A stretch of DNA of 64,000 bases from Niastella vici (GTDB lineage: Bacteria; Bacteroidota; Bacteroidia; Chitinophagales; Chitinophagaceae): NCBI RefSeq assembly GCF_002077945.1, contig NZ_LVYD01000102.1:124001-188000 (forward strand), in the 5' to 3' direction. Each line of letters begins with the position of its first letter. Within the stretch, counting starts at the first letter, position 1. The position numbers were made by a program, and so were the translations under genes. Shown here piece by piece: positions 51,384 through 59,347 of the stretch. The notes under the pieces are model-generated. The model was not told the DNA's origin. It was given only the letters and a program-made list of their open reading frames with translations, and ran no database searches.

Positions 51384-52457
51384 ATGGCAAGCAAGCACAT
51401 ACTCATCGTCCCCGGCGACGGCATTGGACAGGAAGTAACCGCAGTTGGTAAAAAAGTGTTAGATAAGATCGCTGCAAAATTCGGACACACCTTTTCATAC
51501 GACGAAGCGTTGATTGGTCATGTGGCCATTGAAGCAACCGGCAATCCCCTCCCCGACGAATCGCTGGAGAAAATGCGCAAATCAGACGCCGTTCTGTTTG
51601 GCGCCGTAGGTCATCCCAAATATGACAACGATCCTTCTGCGAAAGTACGTCCCGAACAAGGGCTGTTGAAAATGCGTAAAGAGCTGGGTCTGTATGCCAA
51701 CCTTCGCCCAATTAAATTATTTGATGAGTTATTGGGCGCTTCCAGCATTAAACCTGAAATATTGAAAGGCGCCGACATCCTGTTCTTCCGCGAGCTCACC
51801 GGTGATATTTATTTTGGTGAGAAAGGCAGAAAGAACAATGGCGACACCGCATACGACATAGCCGAATATAGCCGCTTTGAAGTAGAGCGTATTGCCCGCA
51901 AGGCATTTGAAGCCGCCCGCACAAGAAGAAAGAAATTATGCTCTGTAGATAAAGCCAATGTTATTGAAACAAGCCGCCTGTGGCGCGAAGTGATCCAAAA
52001 AGTAGCGAAAGAGTATCCTGATGTAGAAGTTGAACATCAGTTTGTAGATGCCACAGCGATGTTGCTCATTAAAGATCCCCGCCGTTTTGATGTGGTGGTA
52101 ACTGCCAACCTGTTTGGTGATATCCTTACCGACGAAGCATCACAGATCGCCGGTTCTATGGGTATGCTGGCCTCCGCTTCTATTGGCGATGGCACAGGCG
52201 TATACGAACCTATTCACGGTTCAGCGCATGATATTACCGGTAAGGGCGTAGCCAATCCGCTGGCCTCTATTTTATCAGCAGCATTGTTGCTTGATATCTC
52301 TTTCGGAATGAAAGCCGAATCAGAAGCCGTGATCAGTGCCGTTGACAAAGTATTGAAAGCAGGTTTCCGCACCCGCGATATCGCCGATGCACAAACTCCT
52401 GCACACAAAATACTGGGCACAGAGGCAATTGGTGAAGAGGTGTTGAAGTTTTTGTAA
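51384..52457 (+). CDS. leuB: 3-isopropylmalate dehydrogenase
   Basis: The 357-residue protein starts KHILIVPGDGIGQEVTAVGK and contains AVLFGAVGHPKYDNDP near 72. RPEQGLLKMRKELGLYANLR near 90 carries substrate-binding Arg. RELTGDIYFGEKGR, SVDKANVIETSRLWREV (Lys of the catalytic dyad) and TANLFGDILTDEASQIAGSM with the Mg-binding Asp follow. GVYEPIHGSAHDITGKGVAN binds NAD. It oxidises 3-isopropylmalate (and methylmalate if used for isoleucine). Last gene of the leu operon, followed by a strong terminator. Confidence 0.97.
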   Translation: MASKHILIVPGDGIGQEVTAVGKKVLDKIAAKFGHTFSYDEALIGHVAIEATGNPLPDESLEKMRKSDAVLFGAVGHPKYDNDPSAKVRPEQGLLKMRKELGLYANLRPIKLFDELLGASSIKPEILKGADILFFRELTGDIYFGEKGRKNNGDTAYDIAEYSRFEVERIARKAFEAARTRRKKLCSVDKANVIETSRLWREVIQKVAKEYPDVEVEHQFVDATAMLLIKDPRRFDVVVTANLFGDILTDEASQIAGSMGMLASASIGDGTGVYEPIHGSAHDITGKGVANPLASILSAALLLDISFGMKAESEAVISAVDKVLKAGFRTRDIADAQTPAHKILGTEAIGEEVLKFL

Positions 52458-52482
52458 AATACTATAGGTACATTTTTGTAGG

Positions 52483-52510
52483 GCGTCCCGATTTATCGGG
52501 ACGCTTTTTT
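52483..52510 (+). terminator. Terminator of the leu operon
   Basis: GCGTCCCG and CGGGACGC pair perfectly around ATTTAT and are followed by six Ts, 26 bp after the leuB stop. Confidence 0.92.
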
Positions 52511-52596
52511 GTTGCCATTAACTGGTAGCAATAGTTGATAACAATCAGTATTTTTATAATTGCCGTTAGTTTATTTTCATGCATAGATAAATTTGT

Positions 52597-53043
52597 ATGA
52601 AAACTGACAAATATCCATTGAGGTCAGAAGAAAGTTATACGGTTTTTGAGTTTATCAGTTGGGGGCCAAAAGGATTTGTTCACAAGCTTGTTCACTTTCA
52701 AAAAACAGATGCCCCGGGACTATATAACTTAGCTTTTGGAGACAAGAATCATGAAACAGGCGAATTGGATGATCTGGCCAAAACTAATAATGGCGACAGT
52801 GAAAAAGTTTTGGCGACTGTTGTTGCTGCCTTATATGCATTTTTTACCAAACATCCAGAGGCCCTTGTTTACGCAACTGGCAGTACCACCTCAAGAACAA
52901 GGCTTTATCGCAGGGGTATCACCAAATATTATGACGAAATGGTGATTGATTTTCAAGTGTTTGGGCAGGTTGGTAATGAATTTCATCTATTTGAAACAGG
53001 TAAAGATTATTCAGGATTTTTAGCTCAAAGAAAAAAAACTTAA
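52597..53043 (+). CDS. DUF6934-like protein, copy 2 (148 aa)
   Basis: Same length and layout as the protein at 26320-26766: YTVFEFISWGPKGFVHKLVH, NLAFGDKNHETGELDD, TNNGDSEKVLATVVAALYAF, TGSTTSRTRLYRRGI, then a C-terminal FQVFGQVGNEFHLFE. The two proteins are clearly homologous but well diverged, so they are not a recent tandem copy. It is followed 23 bp later by a 53-aa ORF. Family assignment (DUF6934) is from memory; function unknown. An imperfect inverted motif ACTGGTAG...CAATCAGT lies 50-75 bp upstream. Confidence 0.78.
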   Translation: MKTDKYPLRSEESYTVFEFISWGPKGFVHKLVHFQKTDAPGLYNLAFGDKNHETGELDDLAKTNNGDSEKVLATVVAALYAFFTKHPEALVYATGSTTSRTRLYRRGITKYYDEMVIDFQVFGQVGNEFHLFETGKDYSGFLAQRKKT

Positions 53044-53066
53044 ATTGCATTTATATATATGTATAT

Positions 53067-53228
53067 ATGAAAAACATACAGGAGTTCAATAATCGCAAAG
53101 TGCCTGTTATATGCATTGACCCTTCACTTGAAAAGTACCGGGATAAAACTCCTTTTCCCGAAAAATTGGCTAAGGCAAATGAAATGCTTAAGACAGCTAA
53201 ATTGCCAAACAAGAAAAAACGCAACTAA
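53067..53228 (+). CDS. 53-aa partner protein of DUF6934-like copy 2
   Basis: Starts MKNIQEFNNRKVPVICIDPS and continues LEKYRDKTPFPEKLAKANEM before a lysine-rich tail. It has the same length as the ORF at 26777-26938 and the shared pattern D-P-x-L ... P-x-K-L-x-x-A-N-x-x-L. It follows the DUF6934-like gene by 23 bp and is closed by a terminator hairpin. Conserved pairing supports it as a real gene. Function unknown. Confidence 0.72.
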   Translation: MKNIQEFNNRKVPVICIDPSLEKYRDKTPFPEKLAKANEMLKTAKLPNKKKRN

Positions 53229-53252
53229 AGTTATCATACAATATAAGTAATT

Positions 53253-53284
53253 AAAAGGGTGGGCATTCAGTGTCCCACCCTTTT
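53253..53284. terminator. Bidirectional terminator
   Basis: AAAAGGGTGGGC and GTCCCACCCTTTT form a stem with A- and T-tracts on the two sides, placed between convergent gene ends (53228 and 53291). The stem repeats the one at 3179-3224. Confidence 0.88.
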
Positions 53285-53290
53285 CGCGTT

Positions 53291-53668
53291 TTATAATGTA
53301 GCGCCTGCTTTCTTTCTGTCGATCATTTTTTCCATGAGGTCGGGCACTTTATCAAATACGGCGCTTAGTCCTTTATTTGATTTTGTAGAAATAAAGGAGA
53401 TCTGATCGCCACGGGTTACCAGAAAACCTATAGGTTCAACCCCCATTCCGCCACCGGCGCCTCCGCCAGTGCCTTCACCCTGGCCTTTACCATCCTGCCG
53501 GCCTGTCCCTTCTCCACCGCCATAGCCAACGCCCATTCCGAATTTAATAACCGGTACACAGGTAAATTCGCCTAACTGGAATGATTGCCCTATCACCGTT
53601 TCTGTCTTTGCTTCTGTTTTTAACAATTCGGTAAGCTGCTTTACCGTTTCATCGAGATTAAATGACAT
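53291..53668 (-). CDS. YtfJ/GerW-like protein
   Basis: Start taken at the ATG 53668 (MSFNLDETVKQLTELLKTEA), eight residues inside the longest frame. The pattern VIGQSFQLGEFTCVPVIKFG, a long Gly-rich segment with GYGGGEGTG and GGGAGGGMGVEPIGFLV, then VPDLMEKMIDR, is that of the GerW/YtfJ family. In Bacillus these act in spore germination, but homologues occur in non-sporulating bacteria with unknown roles. The gene follows the YtfI-like gene (53703-54197) with a 34-bp gap on the same strand. Confidence 0.85.
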   Translation of the reverse strand: MSFNLDETVKQLTELLKTEAKTETVIGQSFQLGEFTCVPVIKFGMGVGYGGGEGTGRQDGKGQGEGTGGGAGGGMGVEPIGFLVTRGDQISFISTKSNKGLSAVFDKVPDLMEKMIDRKKAGATL

Positions 53669-53702
53669 AACATGATATTTTACGGTTAACAAATAGAATC
53701 GC

Positions 53703-54197
53703 TTATCTGCGGAGATAAGCCATTAACATTTTCCAAACCTGGTTGTGGATGCGGATGAAAAAATAGTTTTCGTTGGTGAAGTTGATTCTCAGGTGACCAC
53801 ATAAGGCGGGATAAAATGTAAAAGGATACAGTTCGGCATTTTTTGCAAAATCCCCGGTATCAATCGAAAGCTGCCATTGCTGTACCGTACAACTGCGCAG
53901 TACCTGCCACCCTTTTTTTAGTTTTGGGAGCATGTTTTTCGGTTTGGCAGCTCTGGCTTTTTTTTCAGCTGGCTTTTTCTTTTTGCCTGTTTGCGCTGAC
54001 AGCCTGAATGTGTGCCTGTAAAATAGTATCTGTACATTCAACAACCACTCCTGTTGAAACCAGATCCTGCATTGGCCTACAGACACCCATCGCAAATTAG
54101 CTTCCGGTACTCTTGTATCGATCTCAATATATAAGGGCATGGTTAACAACCAAATGATAAACAAGCCTATAAGTAATATGATTATTATAAGTAGCAC
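53703..54197 (-). CDS. DUF2953/YtfI-like membrane-anchored protein (164 aa)
   Basis: An N-terminal membrane helix (MLLIIIILLIGLFIIWLLTM) is followed by a short beta region (PLYIEIDTRVPEANLRWVSV), a Lys/Ala-rich linker (about 92-110), and QQWQLSIDTGDFAKNAELYP near the end. The linker and the W-x-L-x-I-D-T-G-D segment resemble Bacillus YtfI (DUF2953), whose gene is also adjacent to ytfJ. Similarity is by layout and should be treated as moderate. First gene of a two-gene operon with the YtfJ-like gene. Confidence 0.6.
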   Translation of the reverse strand: MLLIIIILLIGLFIIWLLTMPLYIEIDTRVPEANLRWVSVGQCRIWFQQEWLLNVQILFYRHTFRLSAQTGKKKKPAEKKARAAKPKNMLPKLKKGWQVLRSCTVQQWQLSIDTGDFAKNAELYPFTFYPALCGHLRINFTNENYFFIRIHNQVWKMLMAYLRR

Positions 54198-54301
54198 TGC
54201 TTATAAAGTTCCACCTATAATCAGAAAAGAAAAATGAGCAGGATCAGGCGGTTGCATGATAGAAATGAGGTTTGCAAACACGAGAAATCCTGTAAGCGCT
54301 C

Positions 54302-54566
54302 CTAATACACCAACTGATTCGCATAACGCCTTAACTGCAGTTCAGCTACCTTGGCGGCAAAACTTGTATTGATGAGCAGGTAACCTGCATTCTCAAAACT
54401 CTGCTGCGCATTTTTAATATCAACAATGGTGGCCTGCCACGCCATAACTGTTATTAATATCTGCTATAATTTGAGGAGCAATTTGCCACCAGGCTGCACG
54501 GTTATCAGGTGCAGCTTTTGCAGTTACCAGAACCAGCAATAACAAGGATAATCCTGTCTTTTTCAT
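54302..54566 (-). pseudogene. Frameshifted remnant of a small secreted protein
   Basis: From the ATG at 54566 the frame reads MKKTGLSLLLLVLVTAKAAP, a signal peptide, then NRAAWWQIAPQIIADINNSY, and meets a stop at 54420. From about 54437 a second frame continues AWQATIVDIKNAQQSFENAG, LLINTSFAAKVAELQLRRYA and NQLVY to a stop at 54302. Both halves look coding and differ by a single-base frame, so this is probably one gene of about 88 residues broken by a frameshift, or two overlapping ORFs. Nothing else is seen in the 54198-54798 gap except the inverted repeat at 54638. Confidence 0.5.
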
Positions 54567-54637
54567 AGCCAACCTGTTTTAATGTTCTGCATTAACAGAC
54601 GTTAAAAGAACTGGCCATCTGGTTACAAATGCATTCA

Positions 54638-54662
54638 TTAACCATCAATTAAGATTGGTTAA
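54638..54662. promoter_or_regulatory. Inverted repeat upstream of glucarate operon
   Basis: TTAACCA and TGGTTAA, 11 bases apart, lie 137 bp before the first gene of the glucarate operon, and a third GGTTAAC follows at 54668. This could be an operator for a local regulator; no regulator gene is adjacent. A near-consensus TACCTTTA lies closer to the start. Confidence 0.4.
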
Positions 54663-54798
54663 TGAGGGGTTAACAAAATAAAAACAGGGCGGCACTCATA
54701 AGTATGCCAAATAAGGGCAGAATTGTGTTAGAAACAGATAATTACGTAAATTATATCTCTTTAATTTAGATCTACCTTTACCATAGGAATCAGGCCAT

Positions 54799-55584
54799 AT
54801 GAAGCATTTAAAAAAACAACTGCAACAGGGCGCCACCCTGCATGGCTGCTGGCTGAATTTAGGCAGCGCGGTAACCGCCGAGATCGTGGGCTTATCAGGA
54901 TTCGACTGGGTGCTGCTAGACCTTGAACATGGGGCGGGAACCGAAAAGGATGTGTATCACCAGTTGCAGGCGCTTGAACATACGCCGGCTGCTGCTATTG
55001 TTCGCATCGAGAGCGCTCAACGGCAACGCATCCATCGCATACTCGATATGGGTGCTGAAGGCATTATGTGCCCCCGCATTAGCAATACAGCTGAAGCTGC
55101 TGCGGTTGCCAGCGGTTTGCATTATCCGCCCGATGGTACGCGGGGTGTTGCCAAAATGGTGCGGGCCACTTCGTTCGGACAAAATTTTCAAAACTATTAT
55201 CAGCAGGCAAAAGAAAATATTGTAGGGATAGTGCAGATAGAGACCATTGAAGTGCTTGACCACCTCGACGAAATTGCCGCGCTCGATGGCATAGACGTGT
55301 TGTTTATTGGTCCGGCCGATTTAACCATGGCCCTCGGCATTTTTGGCCAGTTCGATCATCCATTATACCTCGATGCGGTAAAAGCCACGGTGAATGCAGC
55401 TAACAAGGCTGGCAAGGCAACCGGCATATTATTCTTTAATGCAGGTGAATATGCCCGCTACAGCAGCATGGGCATACGCATGATCGCCTGCGGCGCCGAC
55501 GCCACATTTGTGGCTGATGCGGCGCGCAACATGGCCAGTACATTACAAACATTGCGGAGCTCCGGAAAAACAGGCATGCCATGA
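54799..55584 (+). CDS. garL: HpcH/HpaI-family aldolase, probable 5-keto-4-deoxy-D-glucarate aldolase
   Basis: The class II aldolase pattern is complete: TLHGCWLNLGSAVTAEIVGL, FDWVLLDLEHGAGTEKDVYH (acidic/His loop), RILDMGAEGIMCPRISN, then VGIVQIETIEVLDHLDEIAA (metal-binding Glu) and DVLFIGPADLTMALG (metal-binding Asp). Family reaction: 5-keto-4-deoxyglucarate to pyruvate and tartronate semialdehyde. Assignment within the family (GarL versus other HpaI aldolases) rests on the operon with gudD, garR and a GntP permease. Its stop overlaps the permease start by four bases. Confidence 0.87.
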   Translation: MKHLKKQLQQGATLHGCWLNLGSAVTAEIVGLSGFDWVLLDLEHGAGTEKDVYHQLQALEHTPAAAIVRIESAQRQRIHRILDMGAEGIMCPRISNTAEAAAVASGLHYPPDGTRGVAKMVRATSFGQNFQNYYQQAKENIVGIVQIETIEVLDHLDEIAALDGIDVLFIGPADLTMALGIFGQFDHPLYLDAVKATVNAANKAGKATGILFFNAGEYARYSSMGIRMIACGADATFVADAARNMASTLQTLRSSGKTGMP

Positions 55585-57047
55585 CGTTATCCTTATTCTT
55601 AGCTGAACCGGTTGTTATATTATTTACCGGCATTGTTATAGTGGCCGGTGGTATCATCGCAATAAAACTGCATCCTTTTCTGGCGCTTTTATTAGGCGCG
55701 CTGGTGGTGGCTATTATGACGCCTGCATCGGCTGTTGAACAATATGCGCTCAGCAAAGGCGCCACGGCGGCTGCGGCCCTGCAACAGGCAAACCGCAGCG
55801 TTGGGGAAAGAGTCGCGCTGGAGTTTGGTAATACCTGTTCAAAAATAGGCATCATCATAGCCATGGCGGCCATCATCGGAAAATGCCTGCTCGAAAGTGG
55901 CGCCGCAGAACGCATAGTACGATCGGTATTACGGCTCACCGGTTTACAAAGAGCCCCGGTAGCTTTTATTATGAGTAGTTTTTTTGTGGGCATTCCCGTG
56001 TTCTTTGATGCAGTGATCTTACTCATGACACCATTGGCGAAAACCATAAGCCTGCGGCTGGGAAAGAATTATCTCCTGTTCATTTTGGCTATTGCCGGTG
56101 GCGCTGCTATGGCCAACTCACTGGTGCCACCAGCCCCTGGGCCCCTGTTCCTCGCTGGTGAAATGCATATTGCCATGGGCTCCATGATGATCGCCGGTAT
56201 ATTACTGGGACTATTCACCATTACAGCTGGTTATTATTATGCCGTATGGGTAAATAAAAAATGGCCGGTGGCATTAAGAGATTCACTCGATGCAAAGCTG
56301 GAAGATATCAGGACTGTTTCATTACAGGAAACCAAACAGCTTCCGCCCCTATGGCTGTCGATGCTGCCATTGCTGATACCATTGGTGTTTATATGCGCCG
56401 ATACAGCATTGCATTCCATACATGGCGGCCGTCCGGCGGAAATATCTTCGTCCCTGTTCTTACAAAAAATGGCGGCTGTAATAAAATTCCTGGGCGACAG
56501 GAATATTGCGCTGGTAATTGGGGCACTTGTTTCGCTAATAATACTGCGGGTACATAAAAAAGCAACCCGGGAAGGGCTAAGTTCATTTTTGCAGGGAGCG
56601 GTGATCAGCGCAGGTAGTATTATACTCATCATTGCTGCAGGCGGCGCTTTTGGCGGCATGTTGCAGCAAACAGGCATCAGTGAGCGCATTGCCGGGGTTA
56701 CAAAAGATTACCAGATGGCACTGATCCCAATGGCATTTTTTATCACTGCTATTGTAAGAACCGCACAGGGATCGGCAACGGTGGCATTGATCACCGCATC
56801 GGGTATACTGTCGGGATTAACGCATAATGCCCATCTTCCGTATCATCCCCTGTATATAGGGCTCGCTATAGGCTGCGGCTCAAAATTAATACCCTGGATG
56901 AATGATGCCGGGTTCTGGCTCATCTGTAAAATGAGCAACCTTACTGAAAAAGAAACCCTGAGAGCATTTGCGCCCATGCTGTTGGTAATGGGGCTTACGG
57001 GATTGATCATCATTATGATCGCAGCGAAACTGTTGCCACTGGTATAA
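55581..57047 (+). CDS. GntP-family gluconate/sugar-acid:H+ symporter
   Basis: The 488-residue membrane protein has about 12-14 hydrophobic segments and GntP features: LHPFLALLLGALVVAIMTP near 30, GNTCSKIGIIIAMAAIIGKC near 90, VGIPVFFDAVILLMTPLAKT near 135, and NSLVPPAPGPLFLAGEMHIA near 175. RTAQGSATVALITASGIL near 395 is the second half-repeat signature. It imports sugar acids; D-glucarate is the likely substrate from the operon. Translation is coupled to the aldolase gene through an ATGA overlap. Confidence 0.92.
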   Translation: MTLSLFLAEPVVILFTGIVIVAGGIIAIKLHPFLALLLGALVVAIMTPASAVEQYALSKGATAAAALQQANRSVGERVALEFGNTCSKIGIIIAMAAIIGKCLLESGAAERIVRSVLRLTGLQRAPVAFIMSSFFVGIPVFFDAVILLMTPLAKTISLRLGKNYLLFILAIAGGAAMANSLVPPAPGPLFLAGEMHIAMGSMMIAGILLGLFTITAGYYYAVWVNKKWPVALRDSLDAKLEDIRTVSLQETKQLPPLWLSMLPLLIPLVFICADTALHSIHGGRPAEISSSLFLQKMAAVIKFLGDRNIALVIGALVSLIILRVHKKATREGLSSFLQGAVISAGSIILIIAAGGAFGGMLQQTGISERIAGVTKDYQMALIPMAFFITAIVRTAQGSATVALITASGILSGLTHNAHLPYHPLYIGLAIGCGSKLIPWMNDAGFWLICKMSNLTEKETLRAFAPMLLVMGLTGLIIIMIAAKLLPLV

Positions 57048-57072
57048 GAATATAAAACCTGTACATAAATTA

Positions 57073-57954
57073 TTGATAATGGAAAAAGTAGGATTTATTG
57101 GGTTAGGCATCATGGGCAAGCCCATGGCATTGCATTTGGTAAAAGCAGGTTATCCTGTATATGTATTGCAAAAAAGTAAAGCAGCTGCAGAGCTGGTTGA
57201 GGCAGGCGCCAAAGCGCTGGCTACCGGTAAGGCCATAGCGCAGGCGTGTGATATCATCATTACCATGCTGCCCGATTCGCCTGAAGTGTTGGAAGTTGTT
57301 ACAGGCCCCGAAGGAATTGTGGAAGGCGTAAAGCCGGGCAGTTTGTTTATCGATATGAGCACCATTGCCCCGTCTGCTGCAAAGGAAATTTACCAGCTAT
57401 TACAGGCAAAGGATGTGGAGGCGCTGGATGCACCTGTATCGGGCGGACAGGTAGGCGCCACCGCTGCTTCTCTTTCCATTATGGTGGGTGGTAATGCGGC
57501 TGCATTTGAGCGGGCCCTGCTCCTGTTCAATGCAATGGGAAAAAATATTGTGCACATTGGTGAAGCAGGCGCCGGACAAATGACAAAAGCCTGCAACCAA
57601 ATGATCGTGGGTATGACCATACAGGCAGTGGCCGAAGCTTTTGCCCTGGCCAAAAAAGCGGGTGTTGATCTGGAGAAAATGCGGGAAGTGCTGCTGGGCG
57701 GTTTTGCGCAAAGCCGCATTCTAGATCTGCATGGAAAACGGATCATAGAAGAAAACTTTGCACCCGGCTTCAAAATAAAACTACACCGGAAAGACATGAA
57801 TATAGCCTTACAGGCCGGAAAGGAATTTTCGGTTCCGCTATACGGAACGGCACAGGTAAGCGCTCATATGGATGCCTTGATTGCCCAGGGAAAGGGAGAA
57901 TGGGACCATAGTGCTATTGCCTGGCTCATACAACAATTGTCGGGAACCCATTAG
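57073..57954 (+). CDS. garR: Tartronate semialdehyde (2-hydroxy-3-oxopropionate) reductase
   Basis: A beta-hydroxyacid dehydrogenase: GFIGLGIMGKPMALHLVKAG at the N-terminus (NAD(P) Rossmann fold), FIDMSTIAPSAAKEIYQLL near 95, DAPVSGGQVGATAASLSIMV near 118 (substrate site), and GQMTKACNQMIVGMTIQAVA near 165 with the catalytic Lys. It ends with QGKGEWDHSAIAWLIQQL, common in this family. It reduces tartronate semialdehyde from the GarL step to D-glycerate. It starts 25 bp after the permease. Confidence 0.9.
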   Translation: MIMEKVGFIGLGIMGKPMALHLVKAGYPVYVLQKSKAAAELVEAGAKALATGKAIAQACDIIITMLPDSPEVLEVVTGPEGIVEGVKPGSLFIDMSTIAPSAAKEIYQLLQAKDVEALDAPVSGGQVGATAASLSIMVGGNAAAFERALLLFNAMGKNIVHIGEAGAGQMTKACNQMIVGMTIQAVAEAFALAKKAGVDLEKMREVLLGGFAQSRILDLHGKRIIEENFAPGFKIKLHRKDMNIALQAGKEFSVPLYGTAQVSAHMDALIAQGKGEWDHSAIAWLIQQLSGTH

Positions 57955-57983
57955 CAATTCCTGTTACCAGTTACAGAAAGATA

Positions 57984-59318
57984 ATGAAACCAACCAATCA
58001 GTTTTTACCTCATATGAAAATCAAAAGTGCGCCACGGATCAGGGAAATGATCATAACACCCATCGCCATTACCGATCCACCTCTATTGAACGCTGCAGGT
58101 TTGCATGCACCTTATGCCTTACGTACTATTGTTGAACTGATCACTGATGATAACATCTCAGGTGTCAGTGAAATACCAGGCAATACAAGCATCAATGAAG
58201 CACTTGAGGAAGCCCGTCAGTTGATCATAGGAAGATCGCCCATACAGTTAAGCAGCATTGGCCGGGAACTGGAAAGTTATTTTGGTAAAGAAACCGCATC
58301 AGCGCGTGGAGAAACGCCCTGGGACCAGCGAAAGCTGGTGCATATTTTCAGCGCCATAGAAGTGGCCTGTTTGGATATCATTGGAAAAATTACCGGGCTG
58401 CCGGTAGTAGATCTGCTGGGTGGAAAAATGCGCGACCGTGTTCCTTTTGCTGCCTATCTTTTTTACAAATACGAAGGCGCCGGTGGCGAGTTGGGTTTTA
58501 ACATTGACAGGAACGCTACGGGATGGAACGCCGCCCGTCAGGCAAAAGCGATTGACCCGGAAGGTATTGTACACCAGGCAAAAGCCATGGGCAAGACATT
58601 CGGGTTCCGCTCTATAAAATTAAAAGGCGGTGTATTTGAGCCGGACCAGGAAACCGCAGCCGTTTTTGCGTTGCGTGAAGCCTTCGGCGAGCATATTCCA
58701 TTACGAATTGATCCGAATGCTTTATGGACGGTTGAAACTTCTATTCAGTACGGCCGTAAAATGGAAGGCATTATCGAATACCTCGAAGATCCTACGCGGG
58801 GGCAGAAAAATATGTCCATCGTGCGGCAGGCGCTAAAAACGCCATTGGCGACCAATATGTGTACTACCTCTTTCGATGATATACCAGGCAGTGTTGCCGT
58901 TGGTGCCGAAGATATTATTCTCAGCGATCATCATTTCTGGGGCGGGTTACGGGCCTCCATGGAATTATCAAAAATATGCAGCACGTTCGGCCGGCATCTT
59001 TCCATGCATTCAAACAGCCATCTGGGTATTTCGCTGGCGGCTATGGTTCACCTCGGTGCTGCCCTTCCCCATTTGCCCTACGACCTCGATACGCATTATC
59101 CCTGGCAGTCAGACGAGGTCATAAAAACGGGTCGCTTCAATTTTGAAGATGGCGCCATTGCGGTTCCTAATGAGCCTGGTTTAGGCGTAGAGCTCGACCG
59201 GCAGGCATTGGCCCGGCTGCATCAGAATTATCTACAATGCGGTTTAACCAAACGGGATGATGAAACGGAAATGCAAAAAGTAGTGCCGGGCTGGAAATTT
59301 GAGGCAGTACGCTGGTGA
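57984..59318 (+). CDS. gudD: Glucarate dehydratase (enolase superfamily)
   Basis: Two starts are possible (57984 and 58014); the conserved part begins at MKIKSAPRIREMIITPI. Enolase-superfamily residues are visible: LHAPYALRTIVELITDDNIS and GVSEIPGN at the start, FRSIKLKGGVFEPDQE (catalytic Lys, K-x-K), LRIDPNALWTVETSIQ (metal Asp and Asn), EYLEDPTRG, ILSDHHFWGGLRASMELSKI, and the general base His in LSMHSNSHLGISLAAMVHLG. It converts D-glucarate to 5-keto-4-deoxyglucarate, the substrate of the garL product. The position as last gene is unusual since it performs the first step. Confidence 0.92.
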   Translation: MKPTNQFLPHMKIKSAPRIREMIITPIAITDPPLLNAAGLHAPYALRTIVELITDDNISGVSEIPGNTSINEALEEARQLIIGRSPIQLSSIGRELESYFGKETASARGETPWDQRKLVHIFSAIEVACLDIIGKITGLPVVDLLGGKMRDRVPFAAYLFYKYEGAGGELGFNIDRNATGWNAARQAKAIDPEGIVHQAKAMGKTFGFRSIKLKGGVFEPDQETAAVFALREAFGEHIPLRIDPNALWTVETSIQYGRKMEGIIEYLEDPTRGQKNMSIVRQALKTPLATNMCTTSFDDIPGSVAVGAEDIILSDHHFWGGLRASMELSKICSTFGRHLSMHSNSHLGISLAAMVHLGAALPHLPYDLDTHYPWQSDEVIKTGRFNFEDGAIAVPNEPGLGVELDRQALARLHQNYLQCGLTKRDDETEMQKVVPGWKFEAVRW

Positions 59319-59322
59319 TACT

Positions 59323-59343
59323 AGTTACCGGCGTACCGGTACT
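59323..59343. repeat. Short palindrome with family-B words (AGTTACCGG/CCGGTACT)
   Basis: AGTTACCGG and CCGGTACTT-type arms lie between convergent stops (59318 and 59348). It is a minimal relative of the GTTACCGG elements of the leu operon. Confidence 0.45.
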
Positions 59344-59347
59344 TACT

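Noticed and set aside
52588-52595. TAAATTTG promoter-like box before DUF6934-like copy 2
   Set aside because: It ends 1 bp before the ATG at 52597, so transcription would start inside the gene, and no TTG lies at the right distance.
53291-53668. Reading the YtfJ/GerW homologue as evidence of sporulation
   Set aside because: No other sporulation genes are present and Bacteroidota are not spore formers; the family also occurs in non-sporulating bacteria.
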